Below are positions 63,889-64,000 of a stretch of DNA of 64,000 bases, piece after piece (position 1 is the stretch's first letter; each line of letters begins with the position of its first letter). Both the position numbers and the translations under genes were made by a program. Below the pieces are notes generated by a model. It was given only the letters and a program-made list of their open reading frames with translations. It was not told the DNA's origin and searched no databases. This DNA comes from Granulicella pectinivorans. Its GTDB lineage: Bacteria; Acidobacteriota; Terriglobia; Terriglobales; Acidobacteriaceae. Location of the stretch: positions 3,348,001 to 3,412,000 of the forward strand of contig NZ_FOZL01000001.1 in NCBI RefSeq assembly GCF_900114625.1. Direction: 5' to 3'.

Positions 63889-64000
63889 ATGTACAAGCTG
63901 ACTATCGTCTTTGGCGTTCTGCTCCTCGCTCTTGGTCTCGGAACCTATCTTGGAACCGGACAACAGTACCCTACGTCGCTCATCCCCGCCTACTTCGGTT
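63889..64000 (+). CDS. Small membrane protein, N-terminal part (cut by window edge)
   Basis: An ATG at 63889 opens a frame that runs off the window. Its first residues form a hydrophobic helix (LTIVFGVLLLALGLGTYLG) followed by GQQYPTSLIPAYFG. It resembles short TMEM14-like membrane proteins, but the fragment is too short to be sure. Confidence 0.5.
   Translation, partial: MYKLTIVFGVLLLALGLGTYLGTGQQYPTSLIPAYFG

Overview
The window reads as chromosomal DNA of an Acidobacteriota bacterium (inference: Acidobacteriaceae, of the Granulicella/Terriglobus/Edaphobacter kind). It is Gram-negative, since it has lpxB and a PpiD-like foldase. It carries a dispersed repeat starting GTCATTCTGAGCGAAGCG that I associate with such genomes, and the gene set fits. 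No species can be named from this.

Positions 1 to about 33,326 are the right part of an integrated conjugative element. It ends at a tyrosine integrase (31996-33252) lying against the 3' end of an initiator tRNA gene (33327-33403, minus strand). The left end is outside the window. Mobility and maintenance genes are the C-terminus of a MobF-type relaxase, an ArdC-like antirestriction metallopeptidase, a DUF6908-type protein, a ParB-like protein, an excisionase-like HTH protein and the integrase.

The cargo is mostly anti-phage or genome-conflict functions: an orphan Xre/MbcA/ParS-type antitoxin, an IetA-IetS pair (AAA+ ATPase plus subtilase), a TIR protein followed by a caspase-like protein, a two-gene operon with a DUF4365-type nuclease domain fused to a helical and Cys-rich region, and a six-gene type I BREX operon (BrxA-position protein, BrxB, BrxC, PglX, PglZ, BrxL; 28459 to 16054) with a recognisable promoter. 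Beside BREX lie a uracil-DNA-glycosylase-like gene, a Cys-rich protein, an XRE regulator and a LysR regulator.

From 33.4 kb rightward is ordinary core chromosome: a BON-domain exported protein, PpiD-like foldase, MalQ, a stand-alone 3-hydroxyacyl-CoA-dehydrogenase-type NAD domain, two MacB-type permeases, an M1-fold protein with lost zinc ligands, LpxB, a YdeI/DUF1905 protein, an MsbA-type exporter, HemW, threonine aldolase, a single-domain response regulator, a phosphate cluster (PhoB-PhoR-PstB-PhoU without pstSCA), an AddAB-like helicase/nuclease pair, an MFS transporter, a Sco1-type lipoprotein and the start of a small membrane protein.

The best candidates for something undescribed are the TIR/caspase pair (9128-12480), the DUF4365 operon (15444-12541) and the glycosylase/Cys-rich divergent pair next to BREX (28635-29830). 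An initiator tRNA whose promoter seems to leave no 5' leader is an independent oddity.
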